Positions 44,561-53,690 of a DNA stretch of 64,000 nucleotides are shown piece by piece (position 1 is the stretch's first letter; the number at the start of each line of letters is the position of its first letter). Under the pieces are notes generated by a model, which had not been told where the DNA came from, made no database searches, and was given only the letters and a program-made list of their open reading frames with translations. The translations under genes were made by a program, and so were the position numbers. The stretch lies in the NCBI GenBank assembly GCA_963667425.1, contig OY763407.1, positions 1,240,001 to 1,304,000 on the forward strand, in the 5' to 3' direction. The stretch comes from G963667425 sp963667425 [NCBI: bacterium]. Lineage in GTDB: Bacteria > UBP6 > UBA1177.

Positions 44561-47377
44561 TCAGTCGTTCTCTTTATTAATGTGTTTAAAGTATTTTACA
44601 ACGTTTTCTGAAGCATCGTTTCTAAGATAGCTTTTTTCTTCGTCTGTTAATTTCACTTTAAATTTTGTTACTGCATATACTGCCATTTCTCTGACTATCG
44701 GTGATGCGTCGTAAACAAAATTGTGTACTTTGTCAGCAAATTTTTCAAAATCTTCATCTGCTATGGTGTATAGTGTTATCGCTCTGACCCACTGGTTGTC
44801 ATCCATGAGCATTATTTCCAGTATGTCGGATATTTTAAGATTTTTTATTTTAAAGTTGTCAAATCCTATTTTCATAAGTTCTTTTTCATCGACGAGTTCA
44901 ATTACGGGTATCAGAAGTTTTCTTTTTTCAAGATTTACTATGTTATCTATAATTTCTATTGCGTTTGACCGGTGTTCAGCTGTTACATCGTGTCTTGTAA
45001 GGTTAAAGTATACTGTGTCAAAAACTTCTTTGCCATAGAGTATTCCAAGTATTGCAAATATTCTGAATACTGTCGCTTTCTGCTTTTCATTTATGATGTC
45101 TACTATATTTGATTCGCCAGTAAAGCTTAAAAGTTTCTGTTTGTTGTAAAGCAGCTGGAAATAGTTAAAAAGTTCCTTGTAAAAGGTTCTTTCAAGCATT
45201 CTGAAATCTTTTGCGTTAAATTCTATTCCTGTTACTGAGATTTTTCTTAAACTTCTAAGGATTTCTGTTCTGAGGTCGTCGCTTCTTGTTTCAAGTGAGA
45301 GCATTAGTATTTTCTGGCATTCCGGTGATTCCAGTCCGCCGAGAACTTTTGCTACTGCTGTTTTAAGAGAGATCGGATCAAGGTTGTTTGAGAGTATGTT
45401 TTCAGCTGGAGAAAGAATTTTGTTTCCAAATCCTGCAAGTACTCTTACTACGTCGATATTTACAAATCTGTCGTTTAAAAGGAAGAATAGTGCAGGTATT
45501 GCATCGCTTGCTTCAACTAATCCTACGGCTTTTACTGCTTCACGTCTTACTTTGACGCTATTGTCGTTTAATAGTGAAAAAAGTTTCTGCTGCATGTTTC
45601 TTTGTCTGAGTTCTCCTAATATGTATGCGGCAGAGACTCTTTCTTTCGGTATTACTGAATCTGTAAGATCTTTCAGGTATGGAGCTGCGTTCATTATGCC
45701 CATTATTCCGCCGTATCTTATCAGAGAGATGATTGCGGCGGCTTTTATTCTCAGGTTTTTGTTTTTAAGAAAAAGCGAAGTGTGTTTTATCGATTTTTCC
45801 ATGTGTATGAAGCCGTATGTAAGGATTGCTTCACATGCGGTGTCAGGATCCTGATCCTGCATCATTCTTAAGACATCATAGCTGTAAAATCTCGATTCTG
45901 TCTTTCTTAAAAGCCTTAGTATTCTTCTTTTTATTTTTGGAGCTGATATCGGCAGAATTGATATGTAATGCCTGATCATTTCATAATAACGCCCTTTGTC
46001 TATCATGTCGAGTGACATGATTATTTCTTCATCGTTGTTTGATGAGAGCGATTCGTGGACGATTGATGAAATTACGTCTTCCTTTATGTTAAATTCGCCA
46101 GTATGAATTTTTTTTCTTTTAATGTTGTCCATAAGAACTGCAAGATATTGTTTTCTTATGATGACAAAAAGTGTAAGCCAGCATACTCCAACTATTATGA
46201 TGGCTGCTGTTATGTATTTGTTGTCGATTGCACTTCTGCTTATGAAATATATCAGAAGTCCTGAAAATCCTATTGAAAGCGGCTTTACGATGCCGTCAAT
46301 TGTTGCTTTCGCCTTACGCCTTAACGATGGTTGAAGCGGTATGTAGAGAAGCTGCATTGCAGAGTCGTTTATTGTATATCTGAATGCATAATCCGAGGCT
46401 TTTGCTCCGGCTATAAATGCGATGGACGGAAATATAAAAAAGAATGCAGAAAAACCTGTCAGCATAAATGGTAGTATTGAAAGACTTGCAAAAACTCCGA
46501 GTTTTAAAAGCTTTCTTGTTGCAAAAAACTGAAAGAAAAGAGAAAATACGCCGCTGAAGATGGCGTATATCCATCCAAAAAACGCGGCAAGTTCAGCTTC
46601 GGAATATGTCTGAGCGGCTGTCACTTTAAACTCGTAATCAACAAGTGTTGATGAAATAAATATAAGAGATGTTATAACTGCAATGTTTCTTACATATTTT
46701 GAAGAAAAAGTCGACTGTTTTTCAATCGTTTCAAACGATTTTGGCGATTTTATAAAAACAGAACGCTGAAGTTTGGATCTGTAACGGCGTCCCATGTAAT
46801 CTACAATAAAAACTGTAGCTATCATAAAAAACAGCGAAACGAAAAGAACATTCTCAACGCTTAATAATTTTACAATAAGAGAAATGCCTTCACCAGCCGC
46901 AAAACTTGCAAGTATACCGCCGACACCGACAAAACCTAAAACTCTTTTCGCTTCCCTTGAATCAAGAAGTTCGTTAGCAAAACTCCAGAATTGAAACATC
47001 ATAAAAGCGCCCATAATCTCGACAAAAATATAAAGAAGAGGATAGCTGAAAGAAAAATGGAGCTTGACAAAAACCAGAATAAGCATCATTACAAACGCAG
47101 AAAACGTCATAATAAGTTTTATAAGGACATCAAGCCTAAAATAGGCGCTTTTTCTTGAATAAATATATGTAAGTAGAGAAACAAAAAGGGCTACGCCGAT
47201 ATACATTAAAGGAAGCTGTTTAACATCATATCTTTTAAGAAAAAGAGTATCTCTTACGATACGTCCCATTACAAGAACGGAAACAACAAGAAACTGGTAG
47301 ACAAATAAAAGGACGGCTCTGGACTGTTCCTCTTTCCGCACACCAATTTTTTTGAAAAAAGCTTCCATAAAACCCAT
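44561..47377 (-). CDS. ATP/ADP carrier-like (NTT/Npt) membrane protein with C-terminal HEAT repeats
   Basis: About 938 residues; the start is uncertain (ATG 47377 or 47368, or a TTG at 47425; none has a good ribosome site). Residues ~1-420 form about twelve membrane helices with the opening EEQSRAVLLFVYQFLVVSVLVMGRIVRDTLFL typical of the Npt1/Npt2 nucleotide-carrier family, including a DYAFRYTINDSAMQLLYIPL motif. Residues ~450-930 are HEAT-like repeats (AAYILGELRQRNM; VKVRREAVKAVGLVEASDAIPALF; VRAITLYTIADEDFEKF). Free-living bacteria carry such HEAT fusions; whether they move ATP is unknown. Coupled with the cNMP-binding gene 10 bp downstream. Confidence 0.82.
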   Translation of the reverse strand: MGFMEAFFKKIGVRKEEQSRAVLLFVYQFLVVSVLVMGRIVRDTLFLKRYDVKQLPLMYIGVALFVSLLTYIYSRKSAYFRLDVLIKLIMTFSAFVMMLILVFVKLHFSFSYPLLYIFVEIMGAFMMFQFWSFANELLDSREAKRVLGFVGVGGILASFAAGEGISLIVKLLSVENVLFVSLFFMIATVFIVDYMGRRYRSKLQRSVFIKSPKSFETIEKQSTFSSKYVRNIAVITSLIFISSTLVDYEFKVTAAQTYSEAELAAFFGWIYAIFSGVFSLFFQFFATRKLLKLGVFASLSILPFMLTGFSAFFFIFPSIAFIAGAKASDYAFRYTINDSAMQLLYIPLQPSLRRKAKATIDGIVKPLSIGFSGLLIYFISRSAIDNKYITAAIIIVGVCWLTLFVIIRKQYLAVLMDNIKRKKIHTGEFNIKEDVISSIVHESLSSNNDEEIIMSLDMIDKGRYYEMIRHYISILPISAPKIKRRILRLLRKTESRFYSYDVLRMMQDQDPDTACEAILTYGFIHMEKSIKHTSLFLKNKNLRIKAAAIISLIRYGGIMGIMNAAPYLKDLTDSVIPKERVSAAYILGELRQRNMQQKLFSLLNDNSVKVRREAVKAVGLVEASDAIPALFFLLNDRFVNIDVVRVLAGFGNKILSPAENILSNNLDPISLKTAVAKVLGGLESPECQKILMLSLETRSDDLRTEILRSLRKISVTGIEFNAKDFRMLERTFYKELFNYFQLLYNKQKLLSFTGESNIVDIINEKQKATVFRIFAILGILYGKEVFDTVYFNLTRHDVTAEHRSNAIEIIDNIVNLEKRKLLIPVIELVDEKELMKIGFDNFKIKNLKISDILEIMLMDDNQWVRAITLYTIADEDFEKFADKVHNFVYDASPIVREMAVYAVTKFKVKLTDEEKSYLRNDASENVVKYFKHINKEND

Positions 47378-47536
47378 ATAAAAAATATCTTTGCGCACAT
47401 TAACACAAGAGAAGTTTTTTTTCAAAGAAAAATTATATCTGCAATATTTATAAGCGGATTAAATTTTTGAGACCATGATGTAAGTAATAAAAACCTCATT
47501 AAATACTAACAAAATGAGAGATAAAATAAAAATTCC

Positions 47537-47565
47537 TTGACACTCAAAAAAAATACCTTTACAAT
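47537..47565 (+). promoter_or_regulatory. Near-consensus promoter for the Cys-rich lipoprotein gene
   Basis: TTGACA (47537-47542), 17 bp, TACAAT (47560-47565), followed by a ~50-nt leader. Together with the strong GGAGG and terminator this looks like a highly expressed gene. Confidence 0.75.
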
Positions 47566-47621
47566 CACCTCCAGCTTAACGTTAGTTTTTTACCTTGTTT
47601 TTTTACTATTTGGAGGAAATG

Positions 47622-48713
47622 ATGAGAAAAATTACTCTTGCAGTTCTTATGCTGCTTGGATTACTCTTCGTGGTTTCTTGTGGAGATGATGACGAAGATG
47701 AAGACACAAGTTGTACTTTAGCAGAAGCAGTTTGTGATGGAAACACTTTTAAAGTTTGTATCGCAAAAGACGGAGCAACAGCTGCAACAGATACAGAATG
47801 GTATTCAGTAGATTGTTCAGCATCAGGCAAAACATGTGATGTAGCACTTGGTGGATGTACAGGTGGAACAACAACATGTACAGAAGGCGCAAAACAGTGC
47901 AGCGGTACAAAAATTCAGACATGTACAGGTGGTACATGGGTTGATGGAACAGATTGTTCAGCAACAAGCCAGACATGTGAAGCCGGTGCTTGTACAGGTG
48001 GAACAACAACATGTACAGAAGGCGCAAAACAGTGCAGCGGAACAAAAGTTCAGATCTGCCAGAACAACGCATGGGTTGACAGTGTAGATTGTGCTACAAA
48101 CAGCCAGACATGTGAAGCTGGTGCTTGTAAAGATGCTTCAACAACAGGATATCCTAATGGATTAAAAATCACAGGAACAATAAACCTTTATCATCCAACA
48201 GCTATTCCTGACGGACAGGGTGGTTTCCAGGATGCTTCTTCACAAATTACAGCATGTGACCCAGAAGGAACAGTTCCAGCAAGTGGACCTTATGGTACAT
48301 TAACAGTTAATGCTAACTTTGCAGAAGTTGCTACTGAATCTCCATCATCAATAGATCCTTCTGCTGCTTACGCAATGCAGACATCTCCTTATACAGGAAC
48401 AATGGGAACTGTATCTCTTCCTGCTGTAAGCCAAAATGTAGCAATAGCTTATCAGGGTGTTTACAATGGTTCGAATTATGTTGGCATTGACAACTTCGGT
48501 GTTAATGGTAGTTCTATTGATTACAGTTATTTCATGACTATGTCATGTGATGAGCCTATATCAAACAGCGTATCTGTAGGACCTTTCCAAGACAATGTAT
48601 GTCAGTTTGCAGTTCTTAAAATAGAAGGTAGCAATATTGCTTGTTACTATGCTCTTGGTGTTGCATACTCTGATGTTAATGATGGTAGCTCAAACCTTAC
48701 AGTTACAAAATAA
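47622..48713 (+). CDS. Cysteine-repeat lipoprotein, probably abundant
   Basis: 363 residues from ATG 47622 (GGAGG with 5 nt spacing; the adjoining ATG at 47619 is too close). Lipobox LLFVVSC, an acidic stub (GDDDEDEDTSC), then Cys-rich modules. Two are near-identical 45-residue repeats of the TCTEGAKQCSGTKIQTC...WVDGTDC...QTCEAGAC type, a pattern I associate with surface lipoproteins of delta-lineage bacteria; a degenerate third copy precedes them. Residues ~180-363 are a beta-rich domain without Cys pattern. Strong promoter, strong ribosome site and terminator suggest high expression. Ligand unknown. Confidence 0.87.
   Translation: MRKITLAVLMLLGLLFVVSCGDDDEDEDTSCTLAEAVCDGNTFKVCIAKDGATAATDTEWYSVDCSASGKTCDVALGGCTGGTTTCTEGAKQCSGTKIQTCTGGTWVDGTDCSATSQTCEAGACTGGTTTCTEGAKQCSGTKVQICQNNAWVDSVDCATNSQTCEAGACKDASTTGYPNGLKITGTINLYHPTAIPDGQGGFQDASSQITACDPEGTVPASGPYGTLTVNANFAEVATESPSSIDPSAAYAMQTSPYTGTMGTVSLPAVSQNVAIAYQGVYNGSNYVGIDNFGVNGSSIDYSYFMTMSCDEPISNSVSVGPFQDNVCQFAVLKIEGSNIACYYALGVAYSDVNDGSSNLTVTK
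47856..48125 (+). repeat. 135-bp tandem repeat encoding a Cys module
   Basis: Two units starting TGTACAGGTGGAAC at 47856 and 47991, period 135 bp (45 codons), nearly identical over their first ~60 bp; in frame, so it is a protein-level module duplication. Confidence 0.85.
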
Positions 48714-48737
48714 TCAGAAAACCAAAAAGATTATTAA

Positions 48738-48768
48738 AAGCCTCCCTTCGGGGAGGTTTTTTTGTTTT
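48738..48768 (+). terminator. Rho-independent terminator after the Cys-rich lipoprotein
   Basis: Stem CCTCCC-TTCG-GGGAGG with a UUCG tetraloop (48741-48756), followed by T7. Confidence 0.93.
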
Positions 48769-48840
48769 AAGGCAAACTTTTATTAGTCAAATTTCTTTTG
48801 TTGAATATTTCTTAATTAAGTGTTATAAAAACAAGTCTAT

Positions 48841-49353
48841 TTATTCGGCTTTAAATACTTCAGGCTCTTTAAGTTTTACTTTAAGTATTTTCTCAAGACT
48901 GTATCCGTTACTTTCTAGAAGTTCCATATAGTCATCTTCTGTTTTTGATAGTATTTCTGCCCGTTTTTTCATTGATTCAACTTCTTTAAAAGGCATTTCC
49001 TTAAGTGCCGGACAAAAATCTGTAATGAATGTTCGCCACTCACCGTCTGTATAGAGTTCTTCTGTAAATGGAGTTACCGCACAGTGAAGTGGTTTGTCTG
49101 CATGAATAGAACATTTTTCATTTTTAAGCATGATGCAGTGTCCGTTTTCCTTTTTCAGTACAAGATACGGAATGTAAAGGTAACTAAAGGAATCTTCTTC
49201 TATTTCAAAAAGTATGTGGTTTGTGTATGTATCAACAAATTTCTGCACTGTTATTTTCATTGAGTCAGCTAATCTTTTTATGTCATCCGGATAAAGAAAT
49301 GCTTCACCTTCACCGTGACAGCATTTCCCACATATTTTACAGTTAAATGTCAT
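48841..49353 (-). CDS. YkgJ-type cysteine-cluster protein
   Basis: 170 residues. The Fe-S/zinc cluster-type motif CKICGKCCHGEGEAFLYPDDI at the N-terminus and CIMLKNEKCSIHADKPLHC later, with another Cys in FITDFCPAL, define the YkgJ/UPF0153 family, which is thought to bind a metal or Fe-S centre. Biochemical role unknown. Cytoplasmic. It starts 11 bp after the nfo stop, so the two genes may be one unit. Confidence 0.87.
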   Translation of the reverse strand: MTFNCKICGKCCHGEGEAFLYPDDIKRLADSMKITVQKFVDTYTNHILFEIEEDSFSYLYIPYLVLKKENGHCIMLKNEKCSIHADKPLHCAVTPFTEELYTDGEWRTFITDFCPALKEMPFKEVESMKKRAEILSKTEDDYMELLESNGYSLEKILKVKLKEPEVFKAE

Positions 49354-49364
49354 TATTTTCTCTC

Positions 49365-50213
49365 TTATTTGCTTTCCGCAAAATTTCTAAGTGTTTCTAT
49401 TTCTTCTTTCCATTTATCGGGCTCAGGTGTTTCAAGTATTAGTGGTATGTTATCAAATCTGGAATCTTTCATTATATATCTGAAACATTCGATTCCAAGT
49501 GTTCCGTTTCCAAGTGTTTCGTGTCTGTCAACTCTTGTGGCAAGTTCTTTTTTGGAATCGTTTAAGTGCATTCCTGATAAATATTTAAATCCTACTATTT
49601 TTTCAAATTCAGCAAATGTTTTTTCACATGTTTCAATTGTTTTTATATCATAGCCTGAAGCATATGTATGTGCAGTGTCAAGACAAACGCCAACTCTGGT
49701 TTTATCTTCAACTTTGTCAATGATTGCCGCAATATGTTCGAATCTGTATCCTACGTTTGTCCCCTGCCCTGCTGTGTTTTCTATGACTGCTTTTACGTTT
49801 TCTGTTTTGCTTAAAGCTATATTTATTGATTCGGATATTCTGTTTAGACATTCTTCTTCGCTTATTTCTTTAAGATGGCTTCCGGGATGAAAATTAAGCA
49901 TTGTAAGTCCAAGAAGATTGCATCTTTTCATTTCTTCAATAAATGAATTTCGTGACTGCTCTATTTTTTCATAAAATGGATTTCCAAGATTTATAAGATA
50001 TGAATCATGCGGAAGTACCTGGGATGGTGTAAAAGAATATTTTTCCATATTGGCTTTGAATTTTATTATATTTTCTTCTGCAAGAGGTGATGTAAGCCAT
50101 TGTTTCTGGTTTTTGGTAAAAAGCGCAAATGCTGTTGCCCCTATTTCACCTGCATTTTTTGGAGCATTTTCCACTCCACCGGAAGCACTTACATGGGCTC
50201 CTATGTATTTCAT
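49365..50213 (-). CDS. nfo: Endonuclease IV (AP endonuclease)
   Basis: 282 residues from ATG 50213, since AAGGAGG lies 5 nt upstream while the longer start at 50228 lies before it. [95 protein letters not shown] and [14 protein letters not shown] supply the three-zinc site of the family. It cuts DNA 5' of abasic sites in base-excision repair. Confidence 0.96.
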   Translation of the reverse strand: MKYIGAHVSASGGVENAPKNAGEIGATAFALFTKNQKQWLTSPLAEENIIKFKANMEKYSFTPSQVLPHDSYLINLGNPFYEKIEQSRNSFIEEMKRCNLLGLTMLNFHPGSHLKEISEEECLNRISESINIALSKTENVKAVIENTAGQGTNVGYRFEHIAAIIDKVEDKTRVGVCLDTAHTYASGYDIKTIETCEKTFAEFEKIVGFKYLSGMHLNDSKKELATRVDRHETLGNGTLGIECFRYIMKDSRFDNIPLILETPEPDKWKEEIETLRNFAESK

Positions 50214-50280
50214 AAAACCTCCTTCCATAAATTCTTCTGAATGGTAGCATAAAAGTTTATGTTTTCAATCATAAAATATT

Positions 50281-51846
50281 TTATTTGAGTTTGAATATTG
50301 TAAAAAGTGGTACTTCTTCTTCTTTTTTTGTATAGACTGCCTTTTCATTCTTTAGCTGTTTCAGAAGATGAGGATAGCTTTCCCATCTGTATTCATGTGT
50401 AAGTATAAGATAGTCAGCTGTTTCACAGTTTGATATATATCTGAAGTTATTTGTGAGCTCTTTTCCTTTTTTAAGTATTGATGCAGGATATATATATTCA
50501 CCGCCATTTGGCATTACACATACATCACATCTCTGCTTCGAGCATTTTTCATTAAAATAGGTTGAAATATCATTGTAAAAGAGATCATAATAGTGTCTTT
50601 CCATTCCATGAATAAGAGCTCCTTTTGTTCCACCGGATATTTCGTTGTAATATGAAAGATGATTTGGTGAAACAGATATAAAACCTATTATCTGAGGAAT
50701 GAATATCAGCACAGCAAATCCATATTTTATTTCTCTCTTTTTTATTTCCGCTTTTTCAAGTGTAAGTGCAAGCCCTAATCCTGCCATTATTGCAAGAAAA
50801 GGGAAAAGCGGCTGGAAAAGCTTTACTCCACTATAAAAAACTGGAGATATTATTACCGGAAACACTGAAAACAATGCTGCTAGAGTAACAAGCATCAATG
50901 GTGAATTTTCAGATGAATCCTTTTTTCTGTAAATGAATGGTAAAACTGCTGAAAAGAACAGTACCATTACAGGCACTGTCATTAATGTCATTACAAGAGG
51001 TGCTGTAAATGGCGGTCTTGGTTCTCTGTAAATTTCTCCAAGATAATACATCAGTATGCCGTAGTGTTTTGTGTGAAAGCTTATGTAGTTTGACATTCTG
51101 TTAACTGTATCATGCCACATCCACGGCCATATCATAAAAAAGAGAGGCATTGATATTATCAGCATTGAGATAAATTGGCGTGGAAACAGCGCTTTTATTG
51201 AACGTTTTTTAAATATATCTTCTCTTTTTATTATCAAATAATGAATAACTACAGGAACGACCATAAAAGGAGCATTAAGTTTTGTGGCAAGCGCCAAACC
51301 AAATGTTATTCCTGTCATTACAGTCCAGAATTTTGATGTAAAAGCCCGATAATATGAGTAAACAAAAATAAAACTGGCAGCTCCTACTGTAAAATCAAGC
51401 GTTGCAACTCGTGCATGAAAAAATGTTCTCGGCAAAAATATAAAAAATAGTGACGCAAAAACAGCCGCTTTCAGTGAAAAAACCCTTCTCGTAAAATCAA
51501 AGATAAATAATAGGAGAATTAATGCCATTATTGAAATGCCATACCTGAAAGTTACAAATTCAGGATTAACACCAAGCAATTTGTGAAAAAAAAGATATCC
51601 GCCAGCCATCAAAAGCTTTGCAAAAGAAGGATGTTCATTATTGAACATCCAGTATCTGTCTATGAAATTTTTATCAAAGTATCTGAAACCCTTATATCCT
51701 TCTGTAAAATATGAAGAATAATTCTTTGCAGCTTCCATGTAATATCTGGCATCATCAGTTATTGATACTGTTTCAGCTTTATAAAAAAGCATAAAAGCAT
51801 ATAGAAAAAGTATTGGGATTATTATGAGATTAAACTTTTTTTTCAT
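50281..51846 (-). CDS. Membrane glycosyltransferase, GT39/PMT-like
   Basis: 521 residues with about ten to eleven membrane helices. The first periplasmic loop has the acidic pair expected of GT-C enzymes (ETVSITDDARYYMEAAKNY), followed by NEHPSFAKLLMAGGYLFFH, a hallmark close to that of ArnT/PMT-like dolichyl- or polyprenyl-phosphate sugar transferases. The C-terminal soluble ~110 residues carry a Cys trio (EKCSKQRCDVC). It would transfer a sugar from a polyprenyl phosphate to an outside acceptor; sugar and target are unknown. Its start overlaps the upstream partner by 4 bp. Confidence 0.83.
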   Translation of the reverse strand: MKKKFNLIIIPILFLYAFMLFYKAETVSITDDARYYMEAAKNYSSYFTEGYKGFRYFDKNFIDRYWMFNNEHPSFAKLLMAGGYLFFHKLLGVNPEFVTFRYGISIMALILLLFIFDFTRRVFSLKAAVFASLFFIFLPRTFFHARVATLDFTVGAASFIFVYSYYRAFTSKFWTVMTGITFGLALATKLNAPFMVVPVVIHYLIIKREDIFKKRSIKALFPRQFISMLIISMPLFFMIWPWMWHDTVNRMSNYISFHTKHYGILMYYLGEIYREPRPPFTAPLVMTLMTVPVMVLFFSAVLPFIYRKKDSSENSPLMLVTLAALFSVFPVIISPVFYSGVKLFQPLFPFLAIMAGLGLALTLEKAEIKKREIKYGFAVLIFIPQIIGFISVSPNHLSYYNEISGGTKGALIHGMERHYYDLFYNDISTYFNEKCSKQRCDVCVMPNGGEYIYPASILKKGKELTNNFRYISNCETADYLILTHEYRWESYPHLLKQLKNEKAVYTKKEEEVPLFTIFKLK

Positions 51847-52721
51847 TGTTTTTCTTTTCTGTATACTATATCGAAAAAGAAATGTCTCTTTCCATCATTT
51901 TCTGTCGATATTTTAAGTTTTAAAGGTTTATCTGAATCAAAACCTTCAAGTTCATAATCTTCAGTATGATATGCCACTGTTTTTATTGTAAGCTTTTTAT
52001 CTTCCTGTTCTATTTCAGTTACAACAGGTGGACAGAGAGGACATTTTCCGCTTATAGCTATCGCATGCCGGAAATAAATTTTATCATATTTCATGTTTTG
52101 AGCCGGAACTATTATTTCAAGATAAGAACCGCTGCCACCTATGGGATGGGCATTTATCATTTCCATGTTTCCGTTATCAAAACTACCTTTTGAAACATAT
52201 ATATGATGCCATTCCTTTGGTCCTGTATTAAAAATCTGCATAAAAAATGATGCCTGTTTTTTAACATTATTGGAAAACATGAAAACGGTTAACTTTGCAA
52301 TAGATGAAGAAATAAGAAATTCATCAAAAGGATAGTTATCTTGAAAACCATACAACTCAAAACCTTTTACAGATTTTAATTTTTCCATTTTATAGCGGTT
52401 TTCAGTTAATTCTTTAACTTTATCCGGCAGACCTGAGACTGTAAGAAAAAGAAAACTGTGCATATCAAGCTTATTTGTCTGCCTGAATTTTTCGTTATAC
52501 GCAGTTAAATCAAGCGAGGGATATTTAAGAATAAATTTATCAAGCAGCTGATTATAAACAACAACCTCCGTGTTAGAATTTTCTTTAAGTACAGTTAAAA
52601 TCTCTTCCGGTATGGCAGGATAAAGATTTGCCCGTTTATAGCTGAAAAACGTAATGATTGACCAAACGGAAAGAATAAGAGAAAAAGCAATTATTACTCT
52701 TGAAATTACCCTGTATTTCAA
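51843..52721 (-). CDS. Membrane-anchored protein of unknown function, GT39 partner
   Basis: 292 residues, not recognised. One N-terminal membrane anchor (residues ~9-29), then a likely periplasmic domain with an early Tyr/Leu-rich half and a beta-rich second half (FFMQIFNTGPKEWHHIYVS; GSGSYLEIIVPAQNM; ISGKCPLCPPVVTEI with a CxxC). The second half resembles a jelly-roll or carbohydrate-binding domain, but this is only a guess. The 4-bp overlap with the glycosyltransferase suggests they act together in modifying a glycan or protein. Confidence 0.72.
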   Translation of the reverse strand: MKYRVISRVIIAFSLILSVWSIITFFSYKRANLYPAIPEEILTVLKENSNTEVVVYNQLLDKFILKYPSLDLTAYNEKFRQTNKLDMHSFLFLTVSGLPDKVKELTENRYKMEKLKSVKGFELYGFQDNYPFDEFLISSSIAKLTVFMFSNNVKKQASFFMQIFNTGPKEWHHIYVSKGSFDNGNMEMINAHPIGGSGSYLEIIVPAQNMKYDKIYFRHAIAISGKCPLCPPVVTEIEQEDKKLTIKTVAYHTEDYELEGFDSDKPLKLKISTENDGKRHFFFDIVYRKEKQ

Positions 52722-52842
52722 ATATATGATGCCTTATAAAACAATACAAAAAATAAAAAACTCAATGATATTGCCATCAAAGCACTTCAATGTCAAGTAT
52801 AGGAAGATGTGAACTGATGTTCTTTCATAAATTTTCTGTTAT

Positions 52843-52871
52843 TTGATTTTTAACATCTATTGATATACTAT
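52843..52871 (+). promoter_or_regulatory. Promoter for panB
   Basis: TTGATT (52843-52848), 17 bp, TACTAT (52866-52871), 31 bp before the start. Confidence 0.5.
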
Positions 52872-52902
52872 CCTTAACCGATATTTTTTAACGGAGACTC
52901 TG

Positions 52903-53682
52903 ATGAAAAAAATTACTCTTCCTCAACTTCTAAAAATGAAAGGTGAAAGAAAAATTTCAATGATTACATGCTATGACGCTTCTTTTGCAAAACTTATGGA
53001 AAAAAGTGAAATTGATTCAATACTTGTAGGTGATAGTCTCGGAATGGTTATAAAAGGTGAAAATTCAACCCTTGGAGTCGATATAGATGAAGTTACCTAT
53101 CATGTAAAAGCTGTAAAAAAAGGGGCTCCGTCACCATTTTTAATAGCTGACATGCCTTTTGGTTCTTATCAGACATCGGAAAGTTCTGCTGTTAAAAATG
53201 CGGTAACACTTCTTAAAGCAGGTGCGGAAGCAGTAAAAGTTGAAGGTGGAGAAGAAACTGTAAACGTTATAAAAAGACTAACATCCATTGGAATTCCTGT
53301 CTGCGGACATGTTGGTCTGACACCTCAGTACATAAACAGTTTCGGAAACTACAAAAAAAGAGGCACAAAAAAAGACGAATACGAAAAAATATACGAAAGC
53401 GCAATTGCTGTTCAGGATGCCGGAGCATCTCTCATTGTCCTTGAAATGATACCTGAAGACCTTGCAGAAAAAATAACATCAACTCTTACAATTCCAACTG
53501 TCGGGATTGGAGCAGGTTTAAACTGTGATGGTCAAGTCCTTGTAATTTATGATCTTTTAGGAATTGATGAAACTTTTAATCCATCTTTTCTAAAAAAATA
53601 CTGTAATCTCGATAAAATTATAACAGATGCTGTAACCAGTTACATATCAGATGTAAAAAACAGTGCATTTCCTGATAAATAG
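52903..53682 (+). CDS. panB: 3-methyl-2-oxobutanoate hydroxymethyltransferase
   Basis: 259 residues, family length ~265. First committed step of pantothenate (CoA) synthesis: transfers a hydroxymethyl group from methylene-THF to ketoisovalerate. Motifs: KISMITCYDASFAKLMEKSEID with the metal-binding region VGDSLGMVIKGENSTL, ADMPFGSYQTS, GAEAVKVEGGEE, CGHVGLTPQYINSFGNYKKRG and the catalytic Glu in LIVLEMIPEDLA, then TVGIGAGLNCDGQVLVIYDLLG. Followed by an acyltransferase 8 bp downstream; panC and panD are not in this window. Confidence 0.96.
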   Translation: MKKITLPQLLKMKGERKISMITCYDASFAKLMEKSEIDSILVGDSLGMVIKGENSTLGVDIDEVTYHVKAVKKGAPSPFLIADMPFGSYQTSESSAVKNAVTLLKAGAEAVKVEGGEETVNVIKRLTSIGIPVCGHVGLTPQYINSFGNYKKRGTKKDEYEKIYESAIAVQDAGASLIVLEMIPEDLAEKITSTLTIPTVGIGAGLNCDGQVLVIYDLLGIDETFNPSFLKKYCNLDKIITDAVTSYISDVKNSAFPDK

Positions 53683-53690
53683 GAGATTTC

